From Leucobacter viscericola (lineage in GTDB: Bacteria; Actinomycetota; Actinomycetes; Actinomycetales; Microbacteriaceae): a DNA stretch of 64,000 bases. The stretch lies in assembly GCF_011299575.1 (NCBI RefSeq), contig NZ_CP049863.1, positions 1,798,001 through 1,862,000 of the forward strand, read 5' to 3'. How positions within the stretch are numbered: the stretch's first letter is position 1; the number at the start of each line of letters is the position of its first letter. The position numbers were made by a program, and so were the translations under genes. The notes below the pieces were generated by a model. The model made no database searches. It saw nothing but the letters and a program-made list of their open reading frames with translations, and was not told where the DNA came from. Below, one piece after another: positions 37,552-47,291 of the stretch.

Positions 37552-37902
37552 TCAGCCTCCGTTAATGAGTCGTCCAACGAGGGTTGCACCGCCAGCGCCA
37601 ATGACGCCGACGATGATGGGCGGCAACCAGGTCAACCGCGAGACCTGGTTGCCGAGTGCACCCTGCTGCGTCTCGAGCGCCGTCACGCGAGCATCGAGCG
37701 AGCGAATGTCAGCAGCGTCGCCCTCCTGCCGAATCGTTGCCCCCTCGATGTTGCGCAACCTGCTGGAGTGCGAGTCAAGCCGTTCGTCGACCTTAGCGAG
37801 ACGTTCCACGATCACTTCAAGCTTCGCAAGCCGCTCCTGGGTGTTCTGGCCTTGCTTCCAGAGATCAGCCATGCCGACGTCTCCGGGCGGGGCCGCAATC
37901 AT
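37552..37902 (-). CDS. Coiled-coil single-helix membrane protein (XhlA-like lysis accessory)
   Basis: 116 residues. A long heptad-rich stretch (about 12-92: LAKLEVIVERLAKVDERLDSHSSRL, then ALETQQGALGNQV) precedes one C-terminal membrane helix (WLPPIIVGVIGAGGATLVGRL). This layout fits haemolysin XhlA/holin-accessory proteins. Its ATG overlaps the endolysin stop (ATGA), supporting that start over ATG 37872. Confidence 0.65.
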   Translation of the reverse strand: MIAAPPGDVGMADLWKQGQNTQERLAKLEVIVERLAKVDERLDSHSSRLRNIEGATIRQEGDAADIRSLDARVTALETQQGALGNQVSRLTWLPPIIVGVIGAGGATLVGRLINGG

Positions 37903-38567
37903 TTCGAGACTCGTTTGAATTTCGCCCAGCCTCCTCCGTCAGTGACGAACGGGGTGACGCCCAGCTGTTTTGCAAACGCATCGGCCGCCCGCTGCGTCGT
38001 GAGCTCCATCTGGAACTTGGGGCCAAAGATGAGCCAGCGGCCCTGACCTTTGCCCGCTGCATGCTCGTAAAATGCCATCAACAAGTTGTGCTCCTTTCTG
38101 TTTTGCGCCGCGGGTTTTGCGGGTGCGGCGTGTTTGGGGACGGGTTGGATGATCCTGACCCCGTTAATGTCTTCAGACCAGAACCGATAGCTCGCGGCAA
38201 ATGCGCGTTCTATGTCTGCGATGGTGCGGAACCACTCCCCCACTCCATAGCCGCTGCGCCGTGATGAGAAGAGCCCACCCGCCCCGCCGAACGCGGTGGG
38301 CTCCCAGATGACGACGTGCCCCCAGTCCTCATACTTGTGTTGCCCGTCACGGTAATCGGTGTAGGTGCCCCAGTGAGACAGCCACACCACGGCGGGTGCG
38401 TCGCCGGGAAGCGCCCGGTCGTGGTGCTGGTGCCTGGTCGCGTTGGCGGCGGCGGTAGCGCTGTGCGGGCCTCCAGGGGCACCCACGGCCTTTTGTGCCA
38501 TCGGGAGGCAGTTACCCGCGTACTCGTGGTGGGCGTAGCTCGGGATTACCAGCGTTTTGTAGGGCAT
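37899..38567 (-). CDS. Endolysin, cysteine-peptidase-like
   Basis: 222 residues. The N-terminal part has a conserved-looking NCLPMAQKAVGAPGG (Cys19) and later EDWGHVVIWEP (His near 84), the layout of CHAP-like or NlpC-type cysteine amidases. After about 145 an Ala/Pro linker leads to a C-terminal segment likely to bind cell wall (GRWLIFGPKFQMELTTQRAADAFAKQLG). AAGGAGG site. Adjacent to the holin genes, as expected for lysis. Confidence 0.7.
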   Translation of the reverse strand: MPYKTLVIPSYAHHEYAGNCLPMAQKAVGAPGGPHSATAAANATRHQHHDRALPGDAPAVVWLSHWGTYTDYRDGQHKYEDWGHVVIWEPTAFGGAGGLFSSRRSGYGVGEWFRTIADIERAFAASYRFWSEDINGVRIIQPVPKHAAPAKPAAQNRKEHNLLMAFYEHAAGKGQGRWLIFGPKFQMELTTQRAADAFAKQLGVTPFVTDGGGWAKFKRVSK

Positions 38568-38632
38568 GGGCCTCCTTAAGCGCGAAAGCTCCGCCGGTTG
38601 GGGCGAGGCTTAAGAAAAAGTTGGGAACTACC

Positions 38633-39046
38633 CTATTCAGTGACGATGACCTGATTCATCGCCTCAGTAAGTAGCTGCACTTGAGTTCGTGTCTCGTGCA
38701 ATTGAGTCCGAAGTTTCAGAGTTTCAGACGCCTCCTGTGTGGCTTCGGTCTCGGTTTTGGCGGCGTTTTCCGCAAGTACAGCAGTCACTCCATGGAGAAT
38801 CATCCGATCGGTGATAACTGCCGGATCCGCGCCTGCCGAGCCTGCCCATGCTGCGGGATCAGTGACTGTTTCTCCGTCGAGCACTTTCCCGTAGGAGTCG
38901 CTCCAACCCGGCTGCGCCGAAAGCGCCCACATGTGGCCCACCGCCCATAACCTTGCATCGTGGACCCCAAGACCGGCAGCGCACGCTCCCACTCGGTCAA
39001 TCAGAAAACTGTCCTCGGTGAGACGTGCCTGTGCAAGATAACTCAT
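38633..39046 (-). CDS. Small phage protein of unknown function between fibre and lysis genes
   Basis: 137 residues. N-terminal half is helical with Trp-rich HMWALSAQPGWSDSYG; the C-terminal third is a predicted coiled coil (TEATQEASETLKLRTQLHETRTQVQLLTEAMNQ). ATG 39046 has GGAAGGAAAAG upstream. Position suggests a fibre-associated or tail-assembly protein. No family is recognised. Confidence 0.65.
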   Translation of the reverse strand: MSYLAQARLTEDSFLIDRVGACAAGLGVHDARLWAVGHMWALSAQPGWSDSYGKVLDGETVTDPAAWAGSAGADPAVITDRMILHGVTAVLAENAAKTETEATQEASETLKLRTQLHETRTQVQLLTEAMNQVIVTE

Positions 39047-39060
39047 TCTACTTTTCCTTC

Positions 39061-40785
39061 CTAGATCCCGTAGACCGCACGAAGCACCTGGGTGTTTGCG
39101 GGTGCGACAGTATTGTCCGCGTGCCCAGTGATCCTGTTGTTGCTGATATATACGTATTTCCAAACCGGTGATTTCCAGCCGTAGATCGTTTGCAGCACAC
39201 CAGAACCAGCTGCGTCCACAACATGCGACTTTGGCACGAATACATAGTTCCATGATGAATTTGCTGCCACACCGTCCGCATATGCAGACCAAGCGAGCAC
39301 GACGCCGGTGAGTTGAGCGTTTATGTTCTCCAAAAGATTTACCGCTTGCGTCCCGCTCATGTACGACGCACCGGTCCAGAGACTCTTCAAACCGCGAGTT
39401 GACGAGATTCCAGTCGAGTCGAGCACGATTGCTTCCGAGTCCAGCTTGATTCGATTTGATGCTCCCCGAGGCGTCGCAATGTCGAAAGTGATGTTACTGT
39501 TCGCAGCACCTAGCCCAACAAACCGAACTATTCCGCTTGAGTTGTATTGCGTTTCTACAGTCTTCTTATTGATCGTTTCATTGACCGAAATTAGACCGCT
39601 GTCTAAAGTGGTCGTGTTCTTGCCATTCGTGCTAGAAAGAGCGCCCGTAAGCGCCAAGCCTCCCTCTTCAGAGGAGAGTGCCGCGGTCACAATATCCTTT
39701 GCCTTAAACACTCTTAGTCCAGTGACGTCAAGCTGGAGACGCTGTCCAGATTCGGCAGTTCGAATTGTTGCTCCGGTGATGACCTTGCCATCAATAGCTG
39801 ATGAAGCAAGAGCTTCAGCAGTCACCATTCCGTCAGCAATTTGAACGGTGCCTCCTTCACCAGCGACTAGAACTTGATCTGCAAGTATCTGATCGCGTAC
39901 CCACGACATTCCATTCCAGCGATCTACCTGAAATGGGCGCCCTCCCTCGTCCACTCGAACAAGCTGCGCTCCGAGACGAAACCCTCCTTCTGGCATCGGA
40001 GGTGCGTAAACTGCATCCGGACCCATCCGATAACGCGCATTACGCAGTGCATCCTCACGAGCCTGAGTCGCTTTCGAATCTGCCTGCGCTGCGGCCAGGG
40101 CCGCCGCATCCGCCGCGGCCAGAGCTTCAGCAGCTTTAGTCTTTGCCGCCAACTCTGCCGTATCGGCTTTCGCTTTCGCGTCAGCGGCCGCAGCGGCCTT
40201 CGCCTCAGCTACAGCTCGTGCGGTCTCATCATTTGCATCTGACCTTGCTTGCTCTGCTTGAGCCTCGGCAAATTCTTTAGCCGCCCTCTCAGCTTCGGCG
40301 GCCCGATCAATGGCGGATTGTGTCGCTTCAGCAGCTTCTCGCTGCGCCAAGCTCGCCGCGTTCCTGGCAGCCTCAGCCTCAACCCGTATAGCCTCGGCAG
40401 TCGCGCTCACCCCCTCGGCAAATTCGGACACTACAGCCGCATCAGCAATGGCCTTCTCAGCCGCTTCCAGAGCCTCTTCGACCGCCACAGAATTCTCAAT
40501 GCCAATCATGCTTGCATCGTGTGTCGCGTCCTCTAGCGATTGAGTCTGGTCCGTCAGGTCATAAATCGGATCAAGCACAGCGAGATCTTCGGAGTGACTT
40601 AGAACCACATCTGCCACTTCTGGAACGCTAGCCACCGCCTCTCCAACGTTGACTGTCTCGTCACCAACTTCAACAGATGAACGCTCAATCTGCCCGGTTC
40701 GCGCCAGGCTACCAACCGACAACTTCAGCGCCATGGCTCGTGCCGCCTGCTCTCGCAAGAGTTCTTTTCGAGCTAACGAAATCAT
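39061..40785 (-). CDS. Tail fibre/receptor-binding protein with long Ala-rich coiled coil
   Basis: 574 residues. Residues about 60-250 are an Ala/Glu-rich heptad region (AEATQSAIDRAAEAERAAKEF and similar), predicted as a trimeric rod. Residues about 260-420 hold beta-rich segments (MVTAEALASSAIDGKVITGATIRTAES), common in fibre shafts. The last 120 residues form a tip domain (VFVPKSHVVDAAG, WKYVYISNN). It overlaps the tip gene by 4 bases. It would determine host range; the target is unknown. Confidence 0.75.
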   Translation of the reverse strand: MISLARKELLREQAARAMALKLSVGSLARTGQIERSSVEVGDETVNVGEAVASVPEVADVVLSHSEDLAVLDPIYDLTDQTQSLEDATHDASMIGIENSVAVEEALEAAEKAIADAAVVSEFAEGVSATAEAIRVEAEAARNAASLAQREAAEATQSAIDRAAEAERAAKEFAEAQAEQARSDANDETARAVAEAKAAAAADAKAKADTAELAAKTKAAEALAAADAAALAAAQADSKATQAREDALRNARYRMGPDAVYAPPMPEGGFRLGAQLVRVDEGGRPFQVDRWNGMSWVRDQILADQVLVAGEGGTVQIADGMVTAEALASSAIDGKVITGATIRTAESGQRLQLDVTGLRVFKAKDIVTAALSSEEGGLALTGALSSTNGKNTTTLDSGLISVNETINKKTVETQYNSSGIVRFVGLGAANSNITFDIATPRGASNRIKLDSEAIVLDSTGISSTRGLKSLWTGASYMSGTQAVNLLENINAQLTGVVLAWSAYADGVAANSSWNYVFVPKSHVVDAAGSGVLQTIYGWKSPVWKYVYISNNRITGHADNTVAPANTQVLRAVYGI

Positions 40786-42233
40786 GCTGCTACCTCCAAC
40801 ACTAAATCAGCCACTGCAAGGTTGTTCCACTCGATTTCCGAGATTCTTGCCCAGAGCCGTTGTCGCCCAAGCCACCCTGCGTCAATGTCAACGAGGATCG
40901 TGTCGCCCACTCCAAAGGTGCCACGAGGCGCGTTCGGGTGCCGCGCATCTATTCGAATGGCAGATATCTTTAGGCTCGCCGAACGAGCCGCTAATTCACT
41001 GCGTGCGAGCGCCTCCACTAAAGATTGTTTGGTGAGGTGCTTCGCGGCAACAACGACTGGGGTACGACGACGACCATCCGCGAGGCCAACCTCAGCGCGT
41101 AAAGCGCTCTTGCCTTCACCCGCACCAAGCACCGTCACCGAATTGGCGTACTTACTCACGTCATCCGTGACCGAAACCTGCTCAGTGATGTTCGCGCCTT
41201 CAATGAATGCTAGATCGGTGCGTTTCTCACCAATTCTGGGAAGGCAGCGAATCTCTTTTAGCACCCTCGTGCGATCGCTGTTCCAGCCAGACCACTCCAC
41301 CCATTCATACCCGGCTTCGGTAATGGCATCAACCATCGCGTCGAGGCAATAAGGTGTGTCCCACCATAGAATCTTCCAGGCCCCCTTGTCAGTGTCGGCC
41401 TTTTGTCTCGCAGCATCATAGTCAGCCTTTGCGGCCTCATAGGACTCTTCGAGCGGCGCCTCCGTCGACTTAAGGCCTGCAATTTTTTCTTGATCAGACT
41501 TGATGAGCGCTTCTTTCGCCTCACGCTTCGTCTTGATCTCGGTCGACTTCGTATCAACAAGTTTTTTCTTCGCAGCGATGGTCGCAGCAGGTGCCTTCGC
41601 GGCGATGGCAGCGGCATACGCATCCTTTAGAACACGGCGATCTCGGTTCAAAACAAGGATCGCAGCATCGAAAGGTTTAGAAGCGGTTGCTACCTTCGCC
41701 TCAAGTGCCTTGCGAGGCTTCGCGTACTCGTCCCAGGAGGCCTTTTTTGCGTCCATGATTTTCTTGGCCGCGTCAGCTTTCAGATCCGAATCAGTCCCAC
41801 GACGAACACTCGAAGCACCCGTAACTTTCACACCAATGTTTGCCCCCGTTTTCGCCTGCGCATACTCAACAACATGCCGTGCTACAGCAATCGGGTCCAC
41901 CTTCACACCGTGGTACTCCCCTTCGTACGGGTACCCGCTGAAGTAAGACGAAAAGCCTTGGCCCTCAATCTTCCAGCGTGCCCCCTCAAAAGAAGATCGC
42001 GTGACGAGCCATGTGTTGCGAATAATCCCATCCGCCTCCTCATGGATGTAGGTCGCGCGAGGATCAATCAAAGTTTTACTTCCTGCATGCCGATACGCTT
42101 CCGCGATCGGAAGCACCTCTCCAGAAAACGCGCCGGCTCCGCAAAGCTTCTTTCCCGCGGTTGTGACGACGATGGGCAGTTCTAGTTCGAGAAACGCACC
42201 ATCACTGATCCGCTCCACAATGTACCGAAGCAC
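40782..42233 (-). CDS. Tail tip protein, siphovirus ReqiPepy6 Gp37-like, with coiled-coil insertion
   Basis: 483 residues. N- and C-terminal parts (LRYIVERISDGAFLELELPI...; RTDLAFIEGANITEQVSVTDD...; RQRLWARISEIEWNNL) follow actinophage Gp37-like tip proteins. An insertion of about 130 residues (about 155-290) is Lys/Ala/Glu-rich and coiled-coil-like. GTG at 42233 has AGGAG 6 bases upstream; GTG 42239 sits too close to that site. Forms the tail tip below Dit. Confidence 0.72.
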   Translation of the reverse strand: MLRYIVERISDGAFLELELPIVVTTAGKKLCGAGAFSGEVLPIAEAYRHAGSKTLIDPRATYIHEEADGIIRNTWLVTRSSFEGARWKIEGQGFSSYFSGYPYEGEYHGVKVDPIAVARHVVEYAQAKTGANIGVKVTGASSVRRGTDSDLKADAAKKIMDAKKASWDEYAKPRKALEAKVATASKPFDAAILVLNRDRRVLKDAYAAAIAAKAPAATIAAKKKLVDTKSTEIKTKREAKEALIKSDQEKIAGLKSTEAPLEESYEAAKADYDAARQKADTDKGAWKILWWDTPYCLDAMVDAITEAGYEWVEWSGWNSDRTRVLKEIRCLPRIGEKRTDLAFIEGANITEQVSVTDDVSKYANSVTVLGAGEGKSALRAEVGLADGRRRTPVVVAAKHLTKQSLVEALARSELAARSASLKISAIRIDARHPNAPRGTFGVGDTILVDIDAGWLGRQRLWARISEIEWNNLAVADLVLEVAA

Positions 42234-42242
42234 GGGCACCTC

Positions 42243-43313
42243 CTAAACAATGCGCTGCTCAAAATCAACCGTCAGTTTGAGCTGCGACGACCAGACAATT
42301 GCGGGTGTGCACTCAAGCACACCGCTCATTCGTACTGCCCTCGGAAAGAATCTCTTGCTGGTGCCGATCAGCTTTTCCGGGATGCGCCCCTCTTGAGATA
42401 CAGCAATATCTATAAAGGTCGTCACGTTCTCGAGCGTGTCCCACCCCCGCACCCGCGAACGCCACACGTCAGGATCGACGGTCTGTCCACACTGGATCCA
42501 AAAGTATCCCCAGCCGTTACCCTTGCCTCCGTAGTTACCGAGCCCCATCCACTCCATCTGCACATTCCAATGAGTTGCCCACTCAGGAATATCGAGAAGA
42601 AACCCCTGGTAAAGATTGCCCTGCGTCGGGAACGTGCCACCGGCTGGGTAGGCAGTCGTAGAGGTGATGTGCTGACGCCCTTCAAGTCCACCGATTTCCT
42701 GTAGCGACATCGTGCGGGCAATACTTTCTCGACGCGGGTTCTGAAGCGCCCTGAGATCTGTAATCATGTCCGCGGTGATGGTGGCTGTCGACTTTGGCCA
42801 GTCAATCGCAGCGAGAGTGATCCCCGTCACGTTTGCGTACGCCCCTGATTTGATCTGGTTCAGGGACGTAACCGGTCGCTGTTCCTGTGGCACGAGCGCA
42901 TCTACGTTGGGAATCACAGTGATGCGGCAAAAACTATCGCCGTCCTGCCAAGACTCAGGGGTCACAGGTTCCAAATAGGTGACCGATTCCATTTCGGGAT
43001 CCGTGATCTCTAGGATGATCAGGTCTCGGCGGGTAGTTTGCGAGCCCGTGCCCGGCACATCCGTGACCGTGAGCTCCCCATCAAGGATCGGCCCGTACGA
43101 TTCTCGTCTGGAGCCGTCGGTGTCTCGCGACTGAGCGATGCCACCGCCGGGCATCACTCGAAACCCGGTGCCGGGCTGGTTCAGCGGCAAGACCTTCAAG
43201 TCGCCTGGCTGATCAACTCCAGATCCCGGACCATTTTCTTTCTGAAGTGTGCGTCGGAACAGCCTCGCACTATGCTTCGACCCGTTAATGACGTGTGGAA
43301 CGTAAAACCCCAT
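42243..43313 (-). CDS. Minor tail protein
   Basis: 356 residues. MGFYVPHVINGSKHSARLFRRTLQ and LTVTDVPGTGSQTTRRDLIILEITDP are as in minor tail proteins of actinobacterial siphophages. A Trp-rich C-terminal half may be a carbohydrate-binding or spike domain. Good GAGGAGATC site. Part of the tail tip. Confidence 0.72.
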   Translation of the reverse strand: MGFYVPHVINGSKHSARLFRRTLQKENGPGSGVDQPGDLKVLPLNQPGTGFRVMPGGGIAQSRDTDGSRRESYGPILDGELTVTDVPGTGSQTTRRDLIILEITDPEMESVTYLEPVTPESWQDGDSFCRITVIPNVDALVPQEQRPVTSLNQIKSGAYANVTGITLAAIDWPKSTATITADMITDLRALQNPRRESIARTMSLQEIGGLEGRQHITSTTAYPAGGTFPTQGNLYQGFLLDIPEWATHWNVQMEWMGLGNYGGKGNGWGYFWIQCGQTVDPDVWRSRVRGWDTLENVTTFIDIAVSQEGRIPEKLIGTSKRFFPRAVRMSGVLECTPAIVWSSQLKLTVDFEQRIV

Positions 43314-43324
43314 AATGATCTCCT

Positions 43325-44209
43325 CTAAAAACTCGTGTATGCCGGCTCAACTGAGACGTCAAGCCACGCTGTGCCCGTGGTGTCGTAACCCCTGAGAATG
43401 ACGGTGTGGGCGCCCACGGGGAGCGCCATTTCAGACATCCGCGATCCAGCCGGCGATAACATGCCCGGCGCACCGTTGCCGTCCTTGAGTACCCAACGCG
43501 CCCAAGGACGCGTGTCGAGCACTACCACTTGGTCTGATGCGAGAATGCCGTTGAGAATCAGCTTTCCAACACCGGGCACATCAATGATTGGGTTCGTGAT
43601 CGGGCCGTGCACCGCGAATACGGGCCACGCAGCGGCTTCCCCAGTCACACGAATCGACTTACTGCGCACCATCGGACCAGAATCAAACGTGAAGGGAGCT
43701 TCTGCAGGAAACTCCAACCCGCCCGACACCGGCGGCACCATATTGATTCGGGTTACGGTGGGGTCCCCGTACCACCGCTTGTCCACCGTCTGAAAAGTTA
43801 GTGAGGGCTCTGCCGATCCGTCCCAAAGGGTCGAATCATCCGGGGTGAACTCTCGCATGTGCCCAAAAGCACGCACCTCACCGATCCGCAGCTCGGCTAT
43901 ATCTTCAATATCACCGCATTCGGTGTCACCGTCCCAGAACGACTCAAGTTCTCGGAGACGACTACGAACACTGGCTTCCTTCTCCGACTGCGAGGTGCCG
44001 CCACCAAGAACCGCGATCTTCAACTGATGCAGCGGCCCGTCACGAAACGCACGCCCGAGAATTGTGCCATTCCTGTTTGGAGCTGGGACATCGGTCGCCC
44101 TCAAACCGGGTACCCCGCGCACGAAACTGGTCAACACGTAGGGTGCGTCCCCACCAAAGTGTAGGGACGCACCGCGATGCGTGATTGACCCACTGTTGAG
44201 GTCAGTCAT
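43325..44209 (-). CDS. Distal tail protein (Dit-like, siphovirus tail component)
   Basis: 294 residues. ITHRGASLHFGGDAPYVLTSFVRGVPGLRATDVPAPNRNGTILGRAFRDG fits Dit/SPP1 gp19.1-type N-terminal domains; the C-terminal half is a beta-sandwich (AAWPVFAVHGPITNPII). GGAGCAG site upstream. Sits directly after the tape measure, the normal Dit position. Confidence 0.78.
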   Translation of the reverse strand: MTDLNSGSITHRGASLHFGGDAPYVLTSFVRGVPGLRATDVPAPNRNGTILGRAFRDGPLHQLKIAVLGGGTSQSEKEASVRSRLRELESFWDGDTECGDIEDIAELRIGEVRAFGHMREFTPDDSTLWDGSAEPSLTFQTVDKRWYGDPTVTRINMVPPVSGGLEFPAEAPFTFDSGPMVRSKSIRVTGEAAAWPVFAVHGPITNPIIDVPGVGKLILNGILASDQVVVLDTRPWARWVLKDGNGAPGMLSPAGSRMSEMALPVGAHTVILRGYDTTGTAWLDVSVEPAYTSF

Positions 44210-44221
44210 TTACTGCTCCAT

Positions 44222-47209
44222 TCATACATACTGACGCTGCATGACGGCAGCATCTTCAAGGCCACGATCGACCGCGTCATCGGCGATAACACGAGCTCGG
44301 GTCAGGATCGATCCGTCTGCATCGAGCAGCGTGACCTGGTCAGGGAATTCGCCACTTCCACTCTTCATTGCGTCCCACTGCGCACCGGTAAGGATCGGCT
44401 CCGGCCGACCCGTGCGGTTCTCCACCAGAGAGACGCCCGGCTGCAACCAGCCGCCCGTGTCGTAGAGGGTCGCCGAGGTTGATCCGTCACCGCCGATCCG
44501 GGGAGTGAACAGCTTTACAGCGCGCTCCGCGGTGTCTTTCACGAGCCCGGCAGCGGCGTCGATCCACATTCCACCCTCCGGGAACGCCTCCTTCACCTTG
44601 CCCGCGACCCAGTCGATTAGACCGGCAAGCGGGTTCCAAGCCTCGCCAAGCATCTTCGCGCTGCCGTCGAGGTAGGGGGCAGGATCGGTCATGTTGTTCC
44701 AGCCTCCCGGAGGAGTGTGAACCATATAGTGCAGGTGAGGTCCGGTCGACATGCCCGTTGAACCGACGTAGCCGATCACGTTGCCCTGCTGCACAGATTG
44801 CCCTTCGTGCACCGCGAATCGCGACAGGTGGGAGTACCGGGTCGCAAACCCTGACGGGTGTTGCAGCCTAATTTCCTTGCCGCCCATGTTGACAACACCC
44901 ACGTTGGTCGCGACGCCCTCGGCGGCCGCCATGATGGGCGTTCCCTCCGCCGCAGCCAGGTCGATGCCGTTGTGCCCGCCGTGGAACGGCTGGCTTACGT
45001 TGTAGCTTCCCTTCTTGAGCGGGTTCACAAGGCCACCAGAGGCGTAACCGGGAATCTCGCCAAAGCGGTTCATGTGGTCGAGCGCCCCGGGGTGGGAACG
45101 TTCGATCTGCCTACGCGAAGCAGCGCGGATCACGTGCTCGTTGCCGTGCACGACTCCCGCGACGGCGGAATGTGGCAGATTGCCCGTGTAGCCGCCCTCC
45201 GAGAATCCCTTAGGTAGTTTGATCGGCGCCAGATTCACACCGGGAATCACATTGATCATGTCGATCAGCCCGTTGAGCACGGTGTTCACTACAAAGCGCA
45301 CAGGCTTCTTGGCGAGCTCCTGGATCCCTTCCCAGGCCTTGCCAATCCCATCACGAGCTGCCTCGAAGGCCTTCTTCGGATCCGATTGGATCACACTCGA
45401 CATTGTGTCGATGACCGGCTTGATGTGGTCCTCCCACACGGATCGAATCAGACCAGATATCCCATCCCAAGCCGGCTGGATGTACTCCTGCCACAACCCC
45501 GTAAAGACTTGGCCAAGAATCTGGATCGCGACGCTGATATTGTCAACAATCGGCTGAATAATCTCCAACCAAATCCAATTAAAGAGCAGCCCCAACCCAT
45601 CAAACACCGGCTGAACATGCTCCTGCCACAACCCCATAAAAACTTGGCCAAGAATCTGGATCGCGACGCTGATATTGTCAACAATCGGCTGAATAATCTC
45701 CAACCAAATCCAATTAAAGAGCAGCCCCAACCCATCAAACACCGGCTGAACATGCTCCTGCCACAACCCCATAAAAACTTGGCCAAGAATCTGGATCGCG
45801 ACGCTGATATTGTCAACAATCGGCTGAATAATCTCCAACCAGATCCAAGTGAAGATCGCACCAAGCCCCTCAAGTACCGGCTTCAGCATGGTCTCCCAGA
45901 CCATGACAAAAAGCCCACTGACGTTTTCCCAAGCTTCACTGAGGAACCCGGTGAATTGTTCCCAGATTTGCTTACCGAGCTCAGTCTGCGTGAAAAACCA
46001 AACAAGACCAGCGACGAGCGCGGCAATCGCCATAACGATGAGCATGATTGGGTTTGCTGCAAGCGCAGCGTTGTAAAGCAATTGCACCGCAGCCGCAGCC
46101 TCTGTCGCGAGCGTCCAGGCCCCAAACGCCAACGCAGCCCCACCAATCGCCGCAGCGATGGGCGCGACCCAGGTGTAGTTGTCCTGTAACCATTTGCTTA
46201 CGTTTTGCATGGCTGTTGCAGCGCTTTCAAGAGCCCCCTTCAACCACGTCCCAAACGCCTCGGCCAGAGGCTTCACATTTACCGCCGCTTCATCGAGCCA
46301 TTTTGAAATCTCTTGGAACACCGGCGCAATCTGGGGGAAGACATCCTCCATGATCGTCATGGCGAGCCGCTCTAGCGATCCCATCATGATGTCGAACGAA
46401 CCAGTGGCGGTGCCACCCATCTCGTTCGAGATGGCACCCGCGGCGGTCGAAGCCGCCTGTTCAAACGCCCCAAAACTGATCTGCCCATTCGCAGCCATCT
46501 TGAAGACCTCGTCGGTGGTCACCCCAAGCTGATCAGCAAGTGCTTTGTAAACCGGGATCCCACGACCCTCAAGGTCATTGAGCACATCGTTCTGAACGCC
46601 ACCCATCTGCGAGGCAGCTCCTGCGAAGATGGAGCCCATTGTGCCAAAGTCAGTGCCCGCGGCGGCGGCGCTGCTCCCGACTGTCTTCAGTACACTTTCG
46701 AGCTGTTGACCAGGGGCAATGTTCGCCGCCATCAGCTGACCGGCGACACCAGCGGCATCACCTACTCCAAACGCTGTCCCCTGAACAGCAGCAAACGCAT
46801 TGTCTGTTGCCTTTGCGACCGCCGCGCTATCATTCCCGAGGCCGCGCATTTTTGCTTGCGCGACATCTATCGCGTTCAGTTGGTCAACTCCCGAAGAGAA
46901 CGCATTACCCAGGGTTGACATGACAGCGTTCCCAACAGTTGCCAGCCCCTTTTGAAATCCGGCACCGAGGGTCTTCGCAATGCGGGATCCCGGACCCTCA
47001 CCATCGGCCTTATCAAGTTCTTTCTTGACGTCTTCGGCAACCTCAGGAACTTTTACATTTACTGGAACATCAGGGAGATTGAAATCCTTGAAGCTATTCG
47101 GAAGTTTGACGTTTACAGGAAGATCAGGAAGCTTAATATCCTTAGAAAAGTCCGGGAGCTTCAGCGAATATGAAACCTGCCCGCTCGTGGTTGTTGAACT
47201 GCTTGCCAT
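44222..47209 (-). CDS. Tape measure protein with M23 peptidase domain
   Basis: 995 residues. ATG 47209 is preceded by a perfect AAGGAGG. N-terminal LPD-type repeats (KLPDLPVNVKLPN, NLPDVPVNVKVP), then the helical TMP body (GNAFSSGVDQLNAIDVAQAKM), membrane-spanning hydrophobic region (about 370-420: AAIGGAALAFGAWTLA, IMLIVMAIAALVAGLVWFF), then three tandem copies of a 45-residue unit. The C-terminal third carries an M23 (LytM) endopeptidase: HNGIDLAAAEG, then YSHLSRF and GPHLHYMVH, with all metal ligands present. It sets tail length and probably cuts peptidoglycan during penetration. Confidence 0.9.
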   Translation of the reverse strand: MASSSTTTSGQVSYSLKLPDFSKDIKLPDLPVNVKLPNSFKDFNLPDVPVNVKVPEVAEDVKKELDKADGEGPGSRIAKTLGAGFQKGLATVGNAVMSTLGNAFSSGVDQLNAIDVAQAKMRGLGNDSAAVAKATDNAFAAVQGTAFGVGDAAGVAGQLMAANIAPGQQLESVLKTVGSSAAAAGTDFGTMGSIFAGAASQMGGVQNDVLNDLEGRGIPVYKALADQLGVTTDEVFKMAANGQISFGAFEQAASTAAGAISNEMGGTATGSFDIMMGSLERLAMTIMEDVFPQIAPVFQEISKWLDEAAVNVKPLAEAFGTWLKGALESAATAMQNVSKWLQDNYTWVAPIAAAIGGAALAFGAWTLATEAAAAVQLLYNAALAANPIMLIVMAIAALVAGLVWFFTQTELGKQIWEQFTGFLSEAWENVSGLFVMVWETMLKPVLEGLGAIFTWIWLEIIQPIVDNISVAIQILGQVFMGLWQEHVQPVFDGLGLLFNWIWLEIIQPIVDNISVAIQILGQVFMGLWQEHVQPVFDGLGLLFNWIWLEIIQPIVDNISVAIQILGQVFTGLWQEYIQPAWDGISGLIRSVWEDHIKPVIDTMSSVIQSDPKKAFEAARDGIGKAWEGIQELAKKPVRFVVNTVLNGLIDMINVIPGVNLAPIKLPKGFSEGGYTGNLPHSAVAGVVHGNEHVIRAASRRQIERSHPGALDHMNRFGEIPGYASGGLVNPLKKGSYNVSQPFHGGHNGIDLAAAEGTPIMAAAEGVATNVGVVNMGGKEIRLQHPSGFATRYSHLSRFAVHEGQSVQQGNVIGYVGSTGMSTGPHLHYMVHTPPGGWNNMTDPAPYLDGSAKMLGEAWNPLAGLIDWVAGKVKEAFPEGGMWIDAAAGLVKDTAERAVKLFTPRIGGDGSTSATLYDTGGWLQPGVSLVENRTGRPEPILTGAQWDAMKSGSGEFPDQVTLLDADGSILTRARVIADDAVDRGLEDAAVMQRQYV
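45481..45885 (-). repeat. Tandem 135-base repeat inside the tape measure gene
   Basis: The 135-base unit (45 codons: IWLEIIQPIVDNISVAIQIL and the following 25 residues) is repeated near-perfectly; the phase marker GGCCAAGAAT recurs at 45511, 45646 and 45781. Two copies are identical or nearly so; the flanking third diverges. A recent duplication that keeps the reading frame. Confidence 0.92.
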
Positions 47210-47291
47210 GTGGCCTCCTTGGGGTAGGGCACCGAACCCCAAGGGATCCGGGCGAAAAGAAACTTGTATTCGCCCGGATCAGTGGTCAGGG

